From the NCBI RefSeq assembly GCF_932526225.1, contig NC_064040.1, positions 17,705,494 through 17,769,493 on the forward strand: a stretch of 64,000 bases of DNA. Direction: 5' to 3'. The first letter of the stretch is position 1, and the number at the start of each line of letters is the position of its first letter. The notes beneath the pieces were generated by a model. It made no database searches. It was given only the letters and a program-made list of their open reading frames with translations, and was not told where the DNA came from. Origin of the DNA: Nematostella vectensis (taxonomy: Eukaryota > Cnidaria > Anthozoa > Actiniaria > Edwardsiidae). The position numbers and the translations under genes are program-made. Positions 9,826 to 21,849 of the stretch are shown one piece after another.

Positions 9826-11165
9826 ATCTTTGTCATATCTGACAAACAATTTACCGACTGCGGAGTTCCCCAGAGTTTTTTTCTCGGTCCTCTCCTCTTT
9901 GTAATCTATATGAATGACATGCTATATTCATCTTCTAAATTCTATTTCTATCTCTTTGCTGATGATACAAACATCTGTACGCTAACAAGCACTTGCGCAC
10001 TCTTCAGTCTGTGATAAATATTGAGCTGGAACATGGGTCTCAATGGCTAAATAGCAACAAATTAACCCTAAACATAAAAAATATAATTATGTCATCTTTC
10101 ATGCTCACCAAAAAATATTTACGTATCAACCTAAAATTTTTATGCAAAAGCATGGTAAATAAAATCAATCAAAATAAGAATGCAAAAACTACGTTAAGAA
10201 TTTTGGTATATTGCTTGACGAAAATTTGTCTTATTAAAATCATATTGCTGAAATTGTAATTAAAATCAGCAAGTCCGTAGGGTTGATTGCAAAACTCAGG
10301 CAATTTTCTACCCCGCAAAATATTGTTACAAATTTACCACTCATTGATTGCACCAAATATCTCCTACGCGATATAACTCTCTGGGGATCAGCCGATAAAT
10401 ATAATTTAAACAAAAGCCTTATCCTTCAAAAACAAGCTCTACGCTTTATATATTTTGCGAACTGGAGAGACCACGCAATCCCACTTTTTTCAGATTCTGG
10501 CATCAGTTAGCTTTGTTTACTTTGAAAACGTATGCACTCTTATGCATGATATTCGAAATGAAGTAGCACCAAAGAATATTCTTGGTCTTTTCTCGGGCAT
10601 CTCAAACGTACATTCATACAATAGTCGGTCGTCTTCATCTGGTAATTTCTATTAAAAAAAAATCAAAATTACAAATCCAATACAAAGCCTTTTCCAGGCT
10701 TGGTGCAAGGATCTAGAATGAGATACCAGCTTCGCTAAGAGACAAACCCATAAAAGCTTTCAAAAATAAATTACACCTCCTGTTATCGGATGCTTTAACA
10801 AGATGTGATGACTACGTTGATATCTCACAAATAGGCAAAGCAGTAAGAAACATCATCAACCAAAATAAATAACTCTTACCCCATTCTGCAAAACACTGTG
10901 TTTTTGCAAAACAGCATCACTCAAATTTCTTATCCCAATACTATGCTTTTCCCTTGTTGAATTATCACGATTCATTTTTGTCCTTCTGTGTTTGTATTGG
11001 TTTTTCTTGTTTTAGTCTAGTGTGTGTTAGTATTTTTTTTTCTTTCAATAAGATAATAAACAATTATTCCTCGATTAGCTACGCTATTTGTGGGCTGAGT
11101 AACCATTATTGTAAAAATGTAATAAAATGTAATAAAAATGTAGAAATTAAAAATTGAATTGAATT
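9826..11165 (+). pseudogene. 5'-truncated, decayed LINE (CR1/L2-type) reverse transcriptase
   Basis: Pieces of one non-LTR reverse transcriptase appear in order but in changing frames. The first is GVPQSFFLGPLLFVIYMNDM and LFADDTN (about 9865-9975, the catalytic DD intact), then WLNSNKLTLN near 10040. The thumb-like part LLRDITLWGSADKY lies near 10350-10400, and the C-terminal FSRLGA...IPASLRDKPIKAFK near 10690-10760. The end, after a stop near 10870, is an AT-rich 3' tail closing with repeated TAATAAAATG and AATTG motifs. Several frameshifts and a 5' truncation show it is dead. Confidence 0.85.
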
Positions 11166-11376
11166 GGTTTATGTTTCGCACTGTAGAATCACTTAAATTG
11201 TGTGCGCTGAAAGAGGTCATGCCACGATTTGCAAAACAATTAGCGCGTTTTGAGTACGAGTGTCATGGCAAAATGCTAAGAGCTTGTCAGAGAATCCTTA
11301 AGTTGAGCCACAATCTCTTCTGATAATTGTAAAGTATCGATTTGTGGTGATTAGAATTCATTCATGGTGAACTCTT

Positions 11377-11814
11377 TCAAAGACGCACTGGACTCTGCGC
11401 TTTCAAAAGTTTTTTTAGTGCAGACTTCAAACCTTTAACAAAATAATTTAGGCATTCCGAGCGAGGAATATCTAGTTGTAAACAAAATTTCCTAATATCA
11501 TGTGCATAATCGTCGACTTTTTCGGTTGGTCTTTGTCTTCTGTTCTCTAGAAGCTGAAGTATGCGCAAATAATCCGCGGTAGATGCATATTTTTTGCGAA
11601 GCGCGGTTATCAATTCATCGATTCTTAGTCTATCTCGGTTTTCTAGACAAAAGTACCAAGTTAAGGCGCTCTCTTTAAGAAGCAAAGGAAATGCAGTGGC
11701 TTGCTTATTTTCATCCCAATATAAAAATAAAGAAAGTTGCCGGAATGACCTAATGAATTCGGTAACGCGAATTTGTGCATCTTGACCGGTAAAAAGTGGG
11801 AGATCCATGCTCAA
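11377..11814 (-). pseudogene. Retrotransposon gag fragment (gypsy-like)
   Basis: 145 codons on the minus strand, reading PLFTGQDAQIRVTEFIRSF, then ALTWYFCLENRD, RIDELITALRKKYAS and ...YFVKGLKSALKK. This is the layout of the retrotransposon gag (capsid) family, with the conserved Trp and the RxQ..EKVDDYA region. No zinc knuckle, protease or polymerase follows at lower coordinates, so it is an isolated piece. The frame ends in unrelated residues after the gag core. Confidence 0.7.
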
Positions 11815-12828
11815 TCAATTCTCTAGTGGGTAAACAATTTCGGTACGTGATTTCCATATATCTTTTGGAGAAGGGGAAACAAAAGACGAGTCACTTGGGT
11901 CAATTCGCTTATTCATAAACAAAATAATCCCAAAATAATCACCAGAAAATGTTTTGAAACACGCGTTCACAATAATGTAAGAGTAAGCGTAAAGTGTGCG
12001 CTCGAAATGTACCATACAACGAGTATAGGAAAAAAAGTATTTGCCCAACAAGAAAATTTTCCTAGCTGATCTATAATGTTCAATGGCTTGTGTTTTATTA
12101 ACCTCCAAATATTGTTTTGTTTTCATTAGAGAGCGCGGCTTTTCTTCCTTGCCTTGCAGTATTCCAAACCCGATGATCCTTTTTTGCGATGATCGGAGAC
12201 CGTGTTCTCAATTCACTTGTACGGGAGTCATAGCGCTCTTTCTTCTAGATCTTCCTCCTACCTGTTGTGCTTGGTCGAAGCCCGGGTTCTAACACTGTAT
12301 TGGCTTCGTTTACTGTTAATCGACTTCCTCTTGCTTGCTCAGAGAAACCTGGGTTCTCTATCACTTGTAACTAGCTATATTTTTGGTTCTCTAACCACAT
12401 GTAACAGAACGGACCCACTTGGCTGGGGGAGGTACCGGTTTTTACTTGTTCGCTGTTACAAAGTAAATATTTACAAGATCTGTTTTTGTGAACCTGTTCA
12501 AGAGTTAGAGTTTTACAAGTATTGTTTGTGAGAGTGTCTTGCAAGTGTTTCTTTGAGTGAGTCTCTTCAAGTGTTGGAGTTGGTTGGGGCTTCTGTACGC
12601 ACCCATATTTTTATGCTCCTAAGAGGGCATGTCCTTTAGGATAACCGACACTGACATCCCAAAGGGTATTTATCTCTTTTTGGGCTACCGTGACTTACGT
12701 AATGCTTACAATGTTGCTACTGACTACGGATGTCACACACTAACTTGTAGAACTGCTAGTGCGCATGACAAGCTACACACGTGATGATTATGATTGACAT
12801 CATTCCAATCATTTTTGCACTAAAAGTC
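11815..12828. other. Probable leader of the gag fragment and unassigned spacer
   Basis: On the minus strand this would be the 5' leader of the gag fragment. Motifs of the type GGTTCTCTAACCAC recur between 12290 and 12400, but I could not define an LTR pair or a primer site. Nothing else was recognised. Confidence 0.35.
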
Positions 12829-13035
12829 TTAAACCGTACTAAATCCTAATTCCGCCGACGACCAGGTCTGAATCCTACTCAGGGTAAACTCAGACCCAAC
12901 TTTTCTTCCGTCGTTAAGAAGCACGAACCGATAATTTGCGGCCAAACTCCGATTGTCAAATACCCCTGGAAATGGGGTATTTGAAATTTCGTTATTTTCC
13001 TGCGTGACAGTAGAACTACTAGTGTATCCAAACGA
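12829..13035 (-). CDS. Candidate terminal exon, unknown protein
   Basis: On the minus strand an acceptor-like ATTTTAG precedes TCG TTT GGA and opens 68 codons ending in TAA at 12831-12829. The peptide contains NTPFPGVFDNRSLAANYRF and GSEFTLSRIQTWSS and has ordinary, non-repetitive composition. There is no in-frame ATG, so it would have to be a 3' exon. A neighbouring minus segment (about 13115-13305, ...GNIFGGAGADAWGKN...) is also open and bounded by an acceptor-like CCATAG, but the two do not join in phase. I do not recognise a family. It could be a decaying gene. Confidence 0.25.
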   Translation of the reverse strand, partial: SFGYTSSSTVTQENNEISNTPFPGVFDNRSLAANYRFVLLNDGRKVGSEFTLSRIQTWSSAELGFSTV

Positions 13036-13894
13036 CTAAAATGGCGTATTTCGTCATTTGAATATGTTCTGCCGAAGAAAATATCGATTTTAAAAGTTGC
13101 TGGGGAAAAATTATCTGTACCTTTTTCCCAGGAGGGACCATTTCTTGTTTCTTCCCAGCCAGCATTGGTTAGGCATTTTAGCACATGAATAATTGCCGTA
13201 TAACCGATTGGGACGATTTTTTCCCCAAGCATCCGCTCCAGCGCCCCCAAAAATATTCCCAGTCACAACTAGTTCGACTCCACAAATTTGCCAGCCAGGC
13301 TATGGAACATATATTTTAAAGAACGGAACCGTTTTGTATCCTTGCTTATGCATTGTCTTTTTTTCTTTTCTTAGTCCTTGTTACGATGATAATTCGGGAA
13401 AGGGGCTAGTTGCATGCCCTTAAATAAGATATGTTAGTCAGTAAAAACGATCTCTAAAATACCAGGGATATTCTAAAATACCACGAATTTTTCACGTAAG
13501 ATTGCCAAAGGCACTACTGGGGAGCGATGGCACACAGCCGCCAACTCTCCTCCTGTGCGATGAGTGGGTCAATTAGTGCCTTTTATTACCGCCACAATGA
13601 TGTAAGTTTGAACAGCGTGTCTTAGTTAGGAAAACAAGCAATATTTAGTTACAATAACAACAAGCAAGTCTTTATTCGATACATGATAATTTGTTATCTC
13701 GGTGAAAATGTTGTGTCACTACGTGGAGCAAAAATAGATGCTTAACCACTAAATGCTCTCCAAAGTCAAACATCTGAAGCAAAACGAAAAAAAAACACAC
13801 AACCTAGATAAAGAATTTCGGAGGCTCTTTCTACCCACTGCGTACCTTATCTAGTTTAGCTTATCTTTCATCAAATCTGTATAACATAGTATTT
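13036..13894. other. Spacer without assigned gene
   Basis: Apart from the open minus segment mentioned for the exon at 12829-13035, nothing here is supported. Confidence 0.35.
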
Positions 13895-14041
13895 TTAGAG
13901 AACTGCCGCTGCGGTTTTCTTACGAACATCCGTCGGGGCATGAGACCTGCCGAGGATGCCCTGAAGTGTTTCCCATACAGTTGGCCCCACAAACATTGAC
14001 AAGGTAGCCCTATGGGTTTCTCCTGTCATGGAAGTGTGAAT
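13895..14041 (-). CDS. Candidate terminal exon, unknown 44-48 aa peptide
   Basis: Minus strand: CCCCTTCACCTAG is a good acceptor at 14042. It is followed by ATT CAC ACT TCC ATG and an open frame to TAA (13897-13895). From the ATG at 14029 it encodes 44 residues, with MFVGPTVWETLQGILGRSH and an end DVRKKTAAAVL. The sequence looks protein-like rather than random, but no family is recognised. It could be a 3' exon or a small single-exon gene. Confidence 0.25.
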   Translation of the reverse strand: MHTSMTGETHRATLSMFVGPTVWETLQGILGRSHAPTDVRKKTAAAVL

Positions 14042-14637
14042 CTAGGTGAAGGGGTGTAGTTTCTTCCATCTTCTCAATAACTGTCGACTTGTACATATTT
14101 GCTTGAGCAGATGCTCAAAAGGATATTGCCTCCCCTCCATTTGCACAATTAATGAATGGTCGATTGATAGATGAGAAATTAAACGCAGCCTTCAGTATAA
14201 TTCAACATGATACTCGAAAAGCAAAAAGAGGATGGAAATTGTTACATGTTTTTAACAACAATTACCTAGGTTAGCTTAAACTCCGGGGGTAACCAAACGA
14301 AGAAATCGACTGATCGATGAAGACGAGAAACAGTTGAGATCGATTATCAATTTATCGAGTGATCTATGAGATCGATGATCAATTAATGAACAGAGTTAAT
14401 CTTGGGTTTTCATCGATTGGCAACGATTTGTCGATCGATAATTATATCGACCGACATTTTTTTAAATATTTCCTTTGTATGGGTGGGAAACAATACAGTT
14501 GTTGCACGACAAACGTAGGACACGTTTACGGCGAATGTCTGTATCTGTTTATATATCTGTTTACCAGCCATATTATAAAAACAATGTGAAGAACTTTGAA
14601 TACACTGGCCAATTGGCCCTGAACGTCACGGGTATCG

Positions 14638-14658
14638 AAACAACAACAACAACAACAA

Positions 14659-14700
<42 letters not shown>

Positions 14701-14701
14701 A
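14638..14701. repeat. (CAA)n microsatellite
   Basis: About 21 CAA units with one interruption (AAAAAC). Poly-Thr and poly-Val frames here are artefacts. Confidence 0.95.
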
Positions 14702-14971
14702 ACAAGGGAGATCTTCAGCATACCAGCGGCAAAATCTATTCACGATTATCTTAATATCATTCTTCTTCTGTGTCGGGCACTGTTTGCGTGCTCCACGGGG
14801 TAGTAAGTAACAAAGTGTAATATTACGCAACGTAGGCTGACTACAGAGCGCGTCGCAAAACAAAAAATAAATAAGGAAGAGTTTTGAGGTTTATTATCAG
14901 AATTTAGCCAAACAAACACTGTTTCCTCTGCTCCTGAAATTTTCTGTAGCATATAGCGTTATTGCCAATTA

Positions 14972-15135
14972 TATCATCATCATCATCATCATCATTACAT
15001 CATCATCATCATCATTATCATCATCATCATCAACGATATCACCCACAAAATTATCGTCATCATCATCAACAATATCACCATCACAATCGTCATCAACGAC
15101 AGCAGCAACATCACCACCACCACCACCATCATCTC
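14972..15135. repeat. (ATC)n / (CAC)n microsatellite
   Basis: Runs of ATC and CAC, partly degenerate, over about 160 bases. The His-rich frame across it is an artefact. Confidence 0.9.
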
Positions 15136-15394
15136 ATTTTAATTGCTATTACTTTTGCTATCATCATTATTGTTGTGCTTTTCCCAGTATTCAGCTGATT
15201 ACGTAATCACAGCTATTTGGATCTATAGGCGTGTTATTTTTTGTCCTGATAAGAACTGCCTTGATCCCTTTTCATCCACTCACGATCATCACTCATCACC
15301 ATGCAATAGCGAGAGTCTTTCCCCGAGATAGCGGTGTTCAGCGCAAATCAATCTAGGGGTTAACAGCCTCGTAACCTCGACACTTCAGAGCAAC

Positions 15395-18300
15395 ATGGGC
15401 AACTTCTTGATGAGTTTCCCTAGAGTTAACAACGCGGTGAACGTGTTAGAGAAACATTCCACTAAACGCTCGCTACAAGGATTGAATAAAGAAGAAATAA
15501 TGCTAGAGATGCAAGGGCAAAAACAGGAGCGGTCAGAGCTCGGGAAAACGCCTCCCGATGAAGCCAGAAAGAATGACGCTGTACAAATCGAGGATGAATG
15601 TTCAGACTACTTGCACGAAGCTGAAGAATACTTGAAGGAGGAGCTGGACCGTAATCACCAAAAAGAAGACGAGGGAAAAGATAAAACTACCAAGGGCACT
15701 ACCAAAGAAGGTTCGAAGACAAAGAGACGTAATCCGTTCAAAATCAGTTTTTTCAAAGCAAGAAAAGGGGGCATCAGTCGTGAAGTTCTCCTTCTGCTCG
15801 TTGTGATCGGACTTATGTCTGTCGTGTCACTTCTCTTGAACATTCTAACTCTGGGGGGCGCTTTTGATCACAACAGAGGATACACAAAGCAAGGTAAGAC
15901 AGTCACATGTGTTGTTTATATTCATATGGCAAACTTAATTTAGCGTAAAGTTGATTTGGTAGTGTCTTCCTTGTCAATCATTTTTGTTGTGCTAAATGCC
16001 ATTAAGGGCTACGAGGCAGTATCTTTTTTTTTGCCGCTAGCAATAAATTGATGCGTGAAGCCCGTTGCTTGTTCACGCGAGGCTTGACCTAATAAAACCA
16101 TAGGCTTGATCTAATAAAACCATTGTGCTAAAAGGTTTTCTCAGTTAAAAAGGAACTAAAGTGTGTTCTTGCCCCTTTTGTGTCTGCATTTAACGACGGC
16201 TTTTTTTTGTGCCATTGGCGACATGTATATAAACAGCATCGTATTAAATAGCTAACTAACCTTAGATGCAACAAAATGTGTTTACTCTTTATAAAGAAGC
16301 CTATATTAGAGAACTAACAAAAGCATTGTAAAATCTGAATAAGACATTGATATTTTGTTTGAGGTAGACCTCTTTTATTTGGACTGCATGATGTACCGAT
16401 TCAAGAATGCGCTTCCAGCTGCCGCGCATTAATCGCCACAATGTGGTCCATATAGCGTGCATATTGACCGGCTTTGACGCGACTCAGGGTGCTTTAATCA
16501 TCACACGATTGCGCGCCCATCGTGTGTCATCGTCGCAGTGGGCGAAGTCGCCACTATTGCGTAGAGCATTATCAGCAATACTATGCTATTTGATTAATAA
16601 ATCTATGCTTTTGATTAATAAAACTGTTAAGTATCGTATACATAGCGTATCCAGAGAAATACGAAAAGAAATTGTTGCATTTTCGATTGGGAAAATCGAT
16701 TGTATAAAAAAAAAACGTTGATATCGCCCTCAGCCAGTAGTATGCCTAACGGCTATCGAATTCGCGGAATGCTCTTTGTGTATATTGTTACATTTAATCA
16801 TGATAAATGATTCGTTAAAAGAGATGAACGAGAAAACACACATCAATTATTTGCTAAGTTTATAATTTCAAATAAATAAGACTGCGCAGACGAGCATTGA
16901 TAATTCCGCATCTGATGACAATTTAATAATGTCCTTTAGGTGACTTTATCCCCTATTATTCAAAATGCAATTAGGCTATTACCTTCTCGTAAGATTGTAC
17001 GTGTGTGTCCCAGTCGGAGTACCATGTGCTGTTTTTATTCTTCTTCAATTTTCAATGCTTGCTGGGACATTTGAAACTGCATAATTGTCATTCCTAATTA
17101 CTTTTTCTGCGTGAGACTGCATTTTCCACACGCTCTTTATAAACTAATAAAACTCCGCAGAGAACTAATATATTGCCCTTCACCTGTTCACATATTGCAC
17201 AATTTGTTAAGAGTTGTTGATGTGATTCCACTGATGATCTTTCTATACAATCTTAAGCAAACGCTTGACAAAGATGACAGAGACAGACTGAATTGCCTTT
17301 TACTCTTGCGGAAAGTGCGGCAAAAAGACGCGGATGTAATTTGCTCCACCTTCCAACGATGTTTGCGTGTTGTCTTTACAGACCCTTCCCAGGGTGCCTT
17401 GCTGAAGAGAGTACAAGAGATGAAGGCGAACGTGTCAAGACTAAAGACAGCGGTGAGATAAACGATATAATATCTGTACTGTACTGTACAAAACATTTAA
17501 CAGTATACCAGAATAAAGTAAGAGAGTCACAAACAATGAATCTCATCAGACCACGGTCTACTGACGCGGGCGAAAAAAGAAAGTTCGGGCTCGTACAGCA
17601 AGATAGACGTCTGTAGGCGCTGTAGGTGTTTATTACAGTATTCGGCGAGAGTTCGCTAATTTCCTTTTTTTTTGGACGAGGAGAAGTGGGACGAGCGATA
17701 GTTGACAAAATTCCCGCACGCCCCACCCCTTTACGTCCATATTTTTCAAAATTGCGGCCAAATAACAAATTTCGGGTTTATTCGTCGAAATAAATCTAAC
17801 GCCTAAGGGAGGAACCCCCCACGCAACAGCCGAAGGTCTATTTCGAGTTCTCAAAAGACGTGTTTTTTGTAGACAAAACTATAAACCATAAGCTTTAGTA
17901 TGTAGCCAAATCCGACACTTTAAGTCCCGTGTAGATACTAAAAAGGCATAAAAAAAATCCCTTTTTGTTTTTTCGGGGGTGGTCAGATTTTTATCAGAGA
18001 ATTCACTCCGCCTCCCCCCCCCATATCAATATTTGGGTGACCTTAAATCTCGCTCGGCCAATCTCTTGGAGGCCTGGGTCTAAGGGCTTTTCAAGACTTG
18101 TGTGATAAAGATTTGACCAAGCGATAAAGTTTTTTTGACACATTTTTGCCTCGAGTCTCAAATTGAAAGGAATCAGCATTTTTCACCATGTTTTATGGAG
18201 ATCAGGGAGCGGGTAAACTTTAGCTCTTCTAAATATGGGCATCAATGCCCATATAAGGCAATGCATACGAAGGACACTATCCGTGGGGAATATGTTTGAT

Positions 18301-20260
18301 ATGGGAAAACTTAGGGTCCCATTTTTCATATTTCGCACCCCCCCCCCCCCCAAAAAAAAAAAATGGCCTGCGCCTACAGGAAGGCTGGCAGCCTGATTAA
18401 CAACCTGCTGCACGAACGTGTTCCCAGGACCGTAGTGCATGATGCACTCGCCTCGGTAAAATTTTGATGTTTAGTGTTTCACAATTGAAATGTATGAGAA
18501 AAAACAGCTGCTTTTGTTGGATTTATCATCCAGTGGCTAGGTTTGCCTCGGTAATATTTTGATTCAGGTCTGGTTCCCGGATGTTGTTCACACCAGCCTA
18601 TGCGTTCCCGGAGCAAAGGCCTTCTCTGTTTTGTTTTTTCCGCTGGGCTAGGATCGCGAGACTACCGAAATACAAAAAAAGGGACGCTGACTTCGAAATA
18701 TGGTATGAAATGTCCTAATAAGGGATTGACCGAGCGAGCTAGAAAAACGAAAGTTTTCAGAACAAGATTAATTGATATGCAACGTCATGGTTAAATGGGA
18801 GTTAGATGCGAGGCTTTGGGCTTCCATGATAGTCGTCAGGTGGTGGTGGGCAGATGTCTACCTATTTACAGAGCAATCATGTGTTTCGCTTATGTTTCGC
18901 CCTAGAACTGTGTACGTCGAGAATTTCCAGTTAAATTGAAAATTACAGGAATCATTTTTGACTACGCCATTTTTTTTGAGGCCGCCATTTTGAAAATAGG
19001 CCCCGGGACCTAGCGTTTTTAGAACATCATAGGTTTCCCGCGCGCTCGCCCAAGACTCTTTTTGACTATTTATAAAAACAACAGCCATTGATTGATGCAA
19101 CAGCTCTAAATACTCCAGTTTTGATGTAGGGTATTCTAATTTCAGATGAAGCACCCAGAATCACTCGAGAAAATCTGGACCTACCTCAACTTTACCCTTG
19201 ATGAGCTGGAACGGCTGGCAGTAATGCGAGGGAACTGGGTAAAAGTCGAACAAAGGCTATTCCAACAAACCTTGGTCATGACATCATTTAAGGCGAAGGT
19301 GTGTCTTGCAATAGTTAAGAACCAGGGAAGTGGTTTAAAGAAGACCAATCACGCCGCCATTTTATGCTCTCGCACAATACCTAGTCATTCAAACAATCCA
19401 TCGTGTGTGTGTGTGGAGGGGGGGGGGGGGGGGTACGATACAGAAACATTAAGAATAATATTGCGGGGAGACAGCTACGCCCCTACTCAAAAAAGGGGGA
19501 GCTACACACGTGCCCTGCCCCCTTTTTCGTCCCTGAACCCACATATTTACAAGATATGTACTTTGATGGTGTTGCCTTGGAAACCTGTTAGACCCGTTTC
19601 GGAGTAATCTTTCGATTTTTTATATCTTAGCTTGAGATGCTTAACAATACAATTCAAAAAGCAGTCGCAGACAGGCAAGAAAACAAGAGCCATGGCGCAG
19701 CGGGTCCTAAGGGCGATAGGGGTCCCGCGGGCCCACCAGGGCCGCGTGGCCTACCCGGTGCCCAGGGACCTCAAGGGATACAAGGCACTCCCGGCGTTGT
19801 AAACTTTACGCTTTGTGAATACGTCAAGAAGTCAAGCACGGCAGTCAGCGCAGGGACCGGTGCCGATAGTGATGTCGTCGTCAGGGAGCCACCGGTATGT
19901 ATGAGCACAATCATGATATTAGAAGGGGGCGCTGCTTTTCAGCTCGTGGCTTCCAAACTATTTGTTGAAGGCGGGAGGGGGTGCGCAATATCAATTTCTT
20001 TCAGCGCTGATTTAAGAGGTGAATATCCATAGGGCATCTTCTGTAATGATGATAAAAACCATTGCTCTATCGCTTTTTAGGGTCACGTGCTTTTCGGAGT
20101 CACGTGCTCAACCAACAACGCTAAGCAGTACATCTACGACACCTGGATGGACCATGACATTAGATTGTTCAAATGCCACTGCAAAGGACAATCCGACAAC
20201 TTCGTCAGCGGCGTCAGAATGTATTGTTATATGTTCTACTGGCAGTGCCCACATGAATAG
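15395..20260 (+). CDS. Gene A: type II transmembrane collagen with six-cysteine C-terminal module
   Basis: Five exons: 15395-15893, 17382-17452, 19146-19298, 19631-19894, 20081-20260. All have GT-AG borders and compatible phases (1,0,0,0), giving 388 aa. Exon 1 is a 130-residue charged cytosolic tail starting MGN, a basic patch (KTKRR...KARK) and a transmembrane helix at about 131-152, so positive-inside predicts type II topology. Exons 2 and 3 are a helical stalk ([27 protein letters not shown]). Exon 4 has 12 Gly-X-Y triplets, then LCEYVKKSS. Exon 5 ends with TCSTNN, KCHCKG, YCYM and WQCP, six cysteines in all from LCEY onward. It is probably a trimeric cell-surface or shed matrix protein. 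Introns are 1488, 1693, 332 and 186 nt. Gene B has the same exon plan. The family is lineage-typical and I know no experimentally defined function. Confidence 0.87.
17800..18372. repeat. Dispersed C-run repeat in gene A intron 2
   Basis: 17800-18025 matches 29625-29800 in pieces (CAAAAGACGTG/CAATAGACGTGCTTTTTGTA, TATGTAGCCAAATC, TTTTATCAGAGAATTCACTCC). 18300-18372 matches the poly-C part (ATTTCGCACCCCCC). It is an unclassified interspersed repeat, also seen at 29580, 45885 and 61062. Confidence 0.7.
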
Positions 20261-20337
20261 AACTAAATTATGAGCTTTCATTACAAAACGTATATTTTAG
20301 TGTGAAACTCTTGGGCAGACAATAGAAGTTATAATAT

Positions 20338-20343
20338 AATAAA
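20338..20343 (+). terminator. Polyadenylation signal of gene A
   Basis: AATAAA lies 78 bases after the gene A stop codon, in an AT-rich 3' flank. Confidence 0.65.
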
Positions 20344-20583
20344 CTTATTTCACGAGATTTTATATAACAACCGTTCAAACTGTTTTCTAACTTTTGGCAC
20401 TCAAATACTCTACTACAAAATGACAAAAAAGATGCTTAGAAATACATGAGTTGAATTACAAGATTGTAAGGGAATCTATATAACACGTAAATCGAAAAAC
20501 TAAGTATACTCTTCTAAAGGGACAGGTAAAATAATAACAAAACATCCAATTTTATGAGAAGAAATAATCTCGGCAGAGCTTTC

Positions 20584-20992
20584 AAGTACTAAACCGCAGT
20601 AGACGCGGAAGAGCTCTTACAAGTACTAAACAGCAGTAGACGCGGTAGAGCTCTTACAAGTACTAAACAGCAGTAGACGCGGTAGAGCTTTTACAAGTAC
20701 TAAACCGCAGTAGACGCGGTAGAGCTTTTACAAGTACTAAACCGCAGTAGACGCGGTAGAGCTTTTACAAATACTAAACAGCAGTAGACGCGGTAGAGCT
20801 TTTACAAGTACTAAACAGCAGTAGACGCGGTAGAGCTCTTACAAGTACTAAACAGCAGTAGACGCGGTAGAGCTTTTACAAGTACTAAACAGCAGTAGAC
20901 GCGGTAAAGCTTTACAAGTACTAAACAGCAGTAGACGCGGTAGAGCTTTTACAAGTACTAAACAGCAGATACCGCAGTAGACGCGGTAGACA
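20584..20992. repeat. 37-bp minisatellite, about 11 copies
   Basis: The unit is about 37 bp and begins AAGTACTAAACAGCAGTAGA, then CGCGGTAGAGCTYTTAC. Copies start at 20584, 20621, 20658, 20695 and so on. One unit is a base shorter and the last is rearranged. The array lies just past the gene A poly(A) signal. Confidence 0.95.
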
Positions 20993-21565
20993 GGGATAAG
21001 CCACAATAGAGGTGTAGGGGATGTAGTTGTACGGTATTCGAGGAAGGCAGGAAGAGAAACGAATTGCAAATGGAAATAGTGGACAAGTTATTGAAGGGAG
21101 ACATAACGTGCGCGCATAGGAAAGGGTGAGTCGTCGTGAAGGGAAAGCCTTTGAACTTGAATTGACGGAATTGATGGTAATGGGTGTATGGTTTAGCACG
21201 TCGGTCACAATAAACATACGGAAAAATCACCCCGGAGTTTTGTTTGTAAAGCACTTAGACAGTTAAAAGTTCAGGCTTTGACGTCAGTGGCTCTGGGCTG
21301 TTTCCTGCAGATGGACTGGCTAATAATCAGGGTTCAGGCTATTCGGGTTATGATCTTATATCAAATTCTATCTGTTAAAAATGGCAACGAGGAAAAACCT
21401 TAAAGTTGAAGTTCTAATACTTTTTTCTCCTTTAACAATCGTTGTTTTATTTTGATTTGATTACTCTGAAAACCGTGTTTCATAGTAACCCTTTTCGAAA
21501 ATTCCGCGACACCCTTCAGAAGCCATCGAGCGCACACACATGGGTGCGCAGCGACTGTTTTGATT
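20993..21565. other. Spacer between gene A and the next membrane exon
   Basis: No coding exon, repeat or RNA gene recognised. A promoter for the exon at 21850 could lie here, but no clear TATA box is seen. Confidence 0.4.
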
Positions 21566-21637
21566 TCATATCCGCCAAGATCGGCATTTTATATCCGCCA
21601 AGATTGGCATTTTATATCCGCCAAGATCGGCATTTCA
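21566..21637. repeat. 24-bp tandem repeat, 3 copies
   Basis: Three copies of ATATCCGCCAAGATCGGCAT plus TTTT/TTCA. Confidence 0.9.
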
Positions 21638-21849
21638 GGCTACCCGCGGAATGACTACCACTTTCGATCAGGCCACATCACGTGTGTGAGTAATCGCGGT
21701 AACAGAAAATCATTATCTCACTTGGGACCCTTCAAGAACGAGAGCTTGTCGATCACAGTTTTATTCCACACGAGTTTGAAAGGCAGGATCTGACTCCATG
21801 AACGACCACAGTTCGTTTTCCTTGTTTGGCTTTGAGTTCTTTATAAATT

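Larger units (their letters stand above)
14042..15394. other. Upstream region of gene A with microsatellites
   Basis: Contains a cluster of ATCGAT-like motifs (about 14300-14455), a (CAA)n tract (14638-14701) and (ATC)n/(CAC)n tracts (about 14972-15135). No TATA box could be tied to gene A. Confidence 0.5.

Noticed and set aside
13193-13434. Plus-strand Cys-containing frame that could splice into CYDDNSGKGLVACP
   Set aside because: The only usable donor would give an intron of about 39 bases, too short to be credible.
17111-17461. 116-codon frame over gene A exon 2
   Set aside because: Only its last 24 codons are exon; the rest is intron read-through before the acceptor at 17381.
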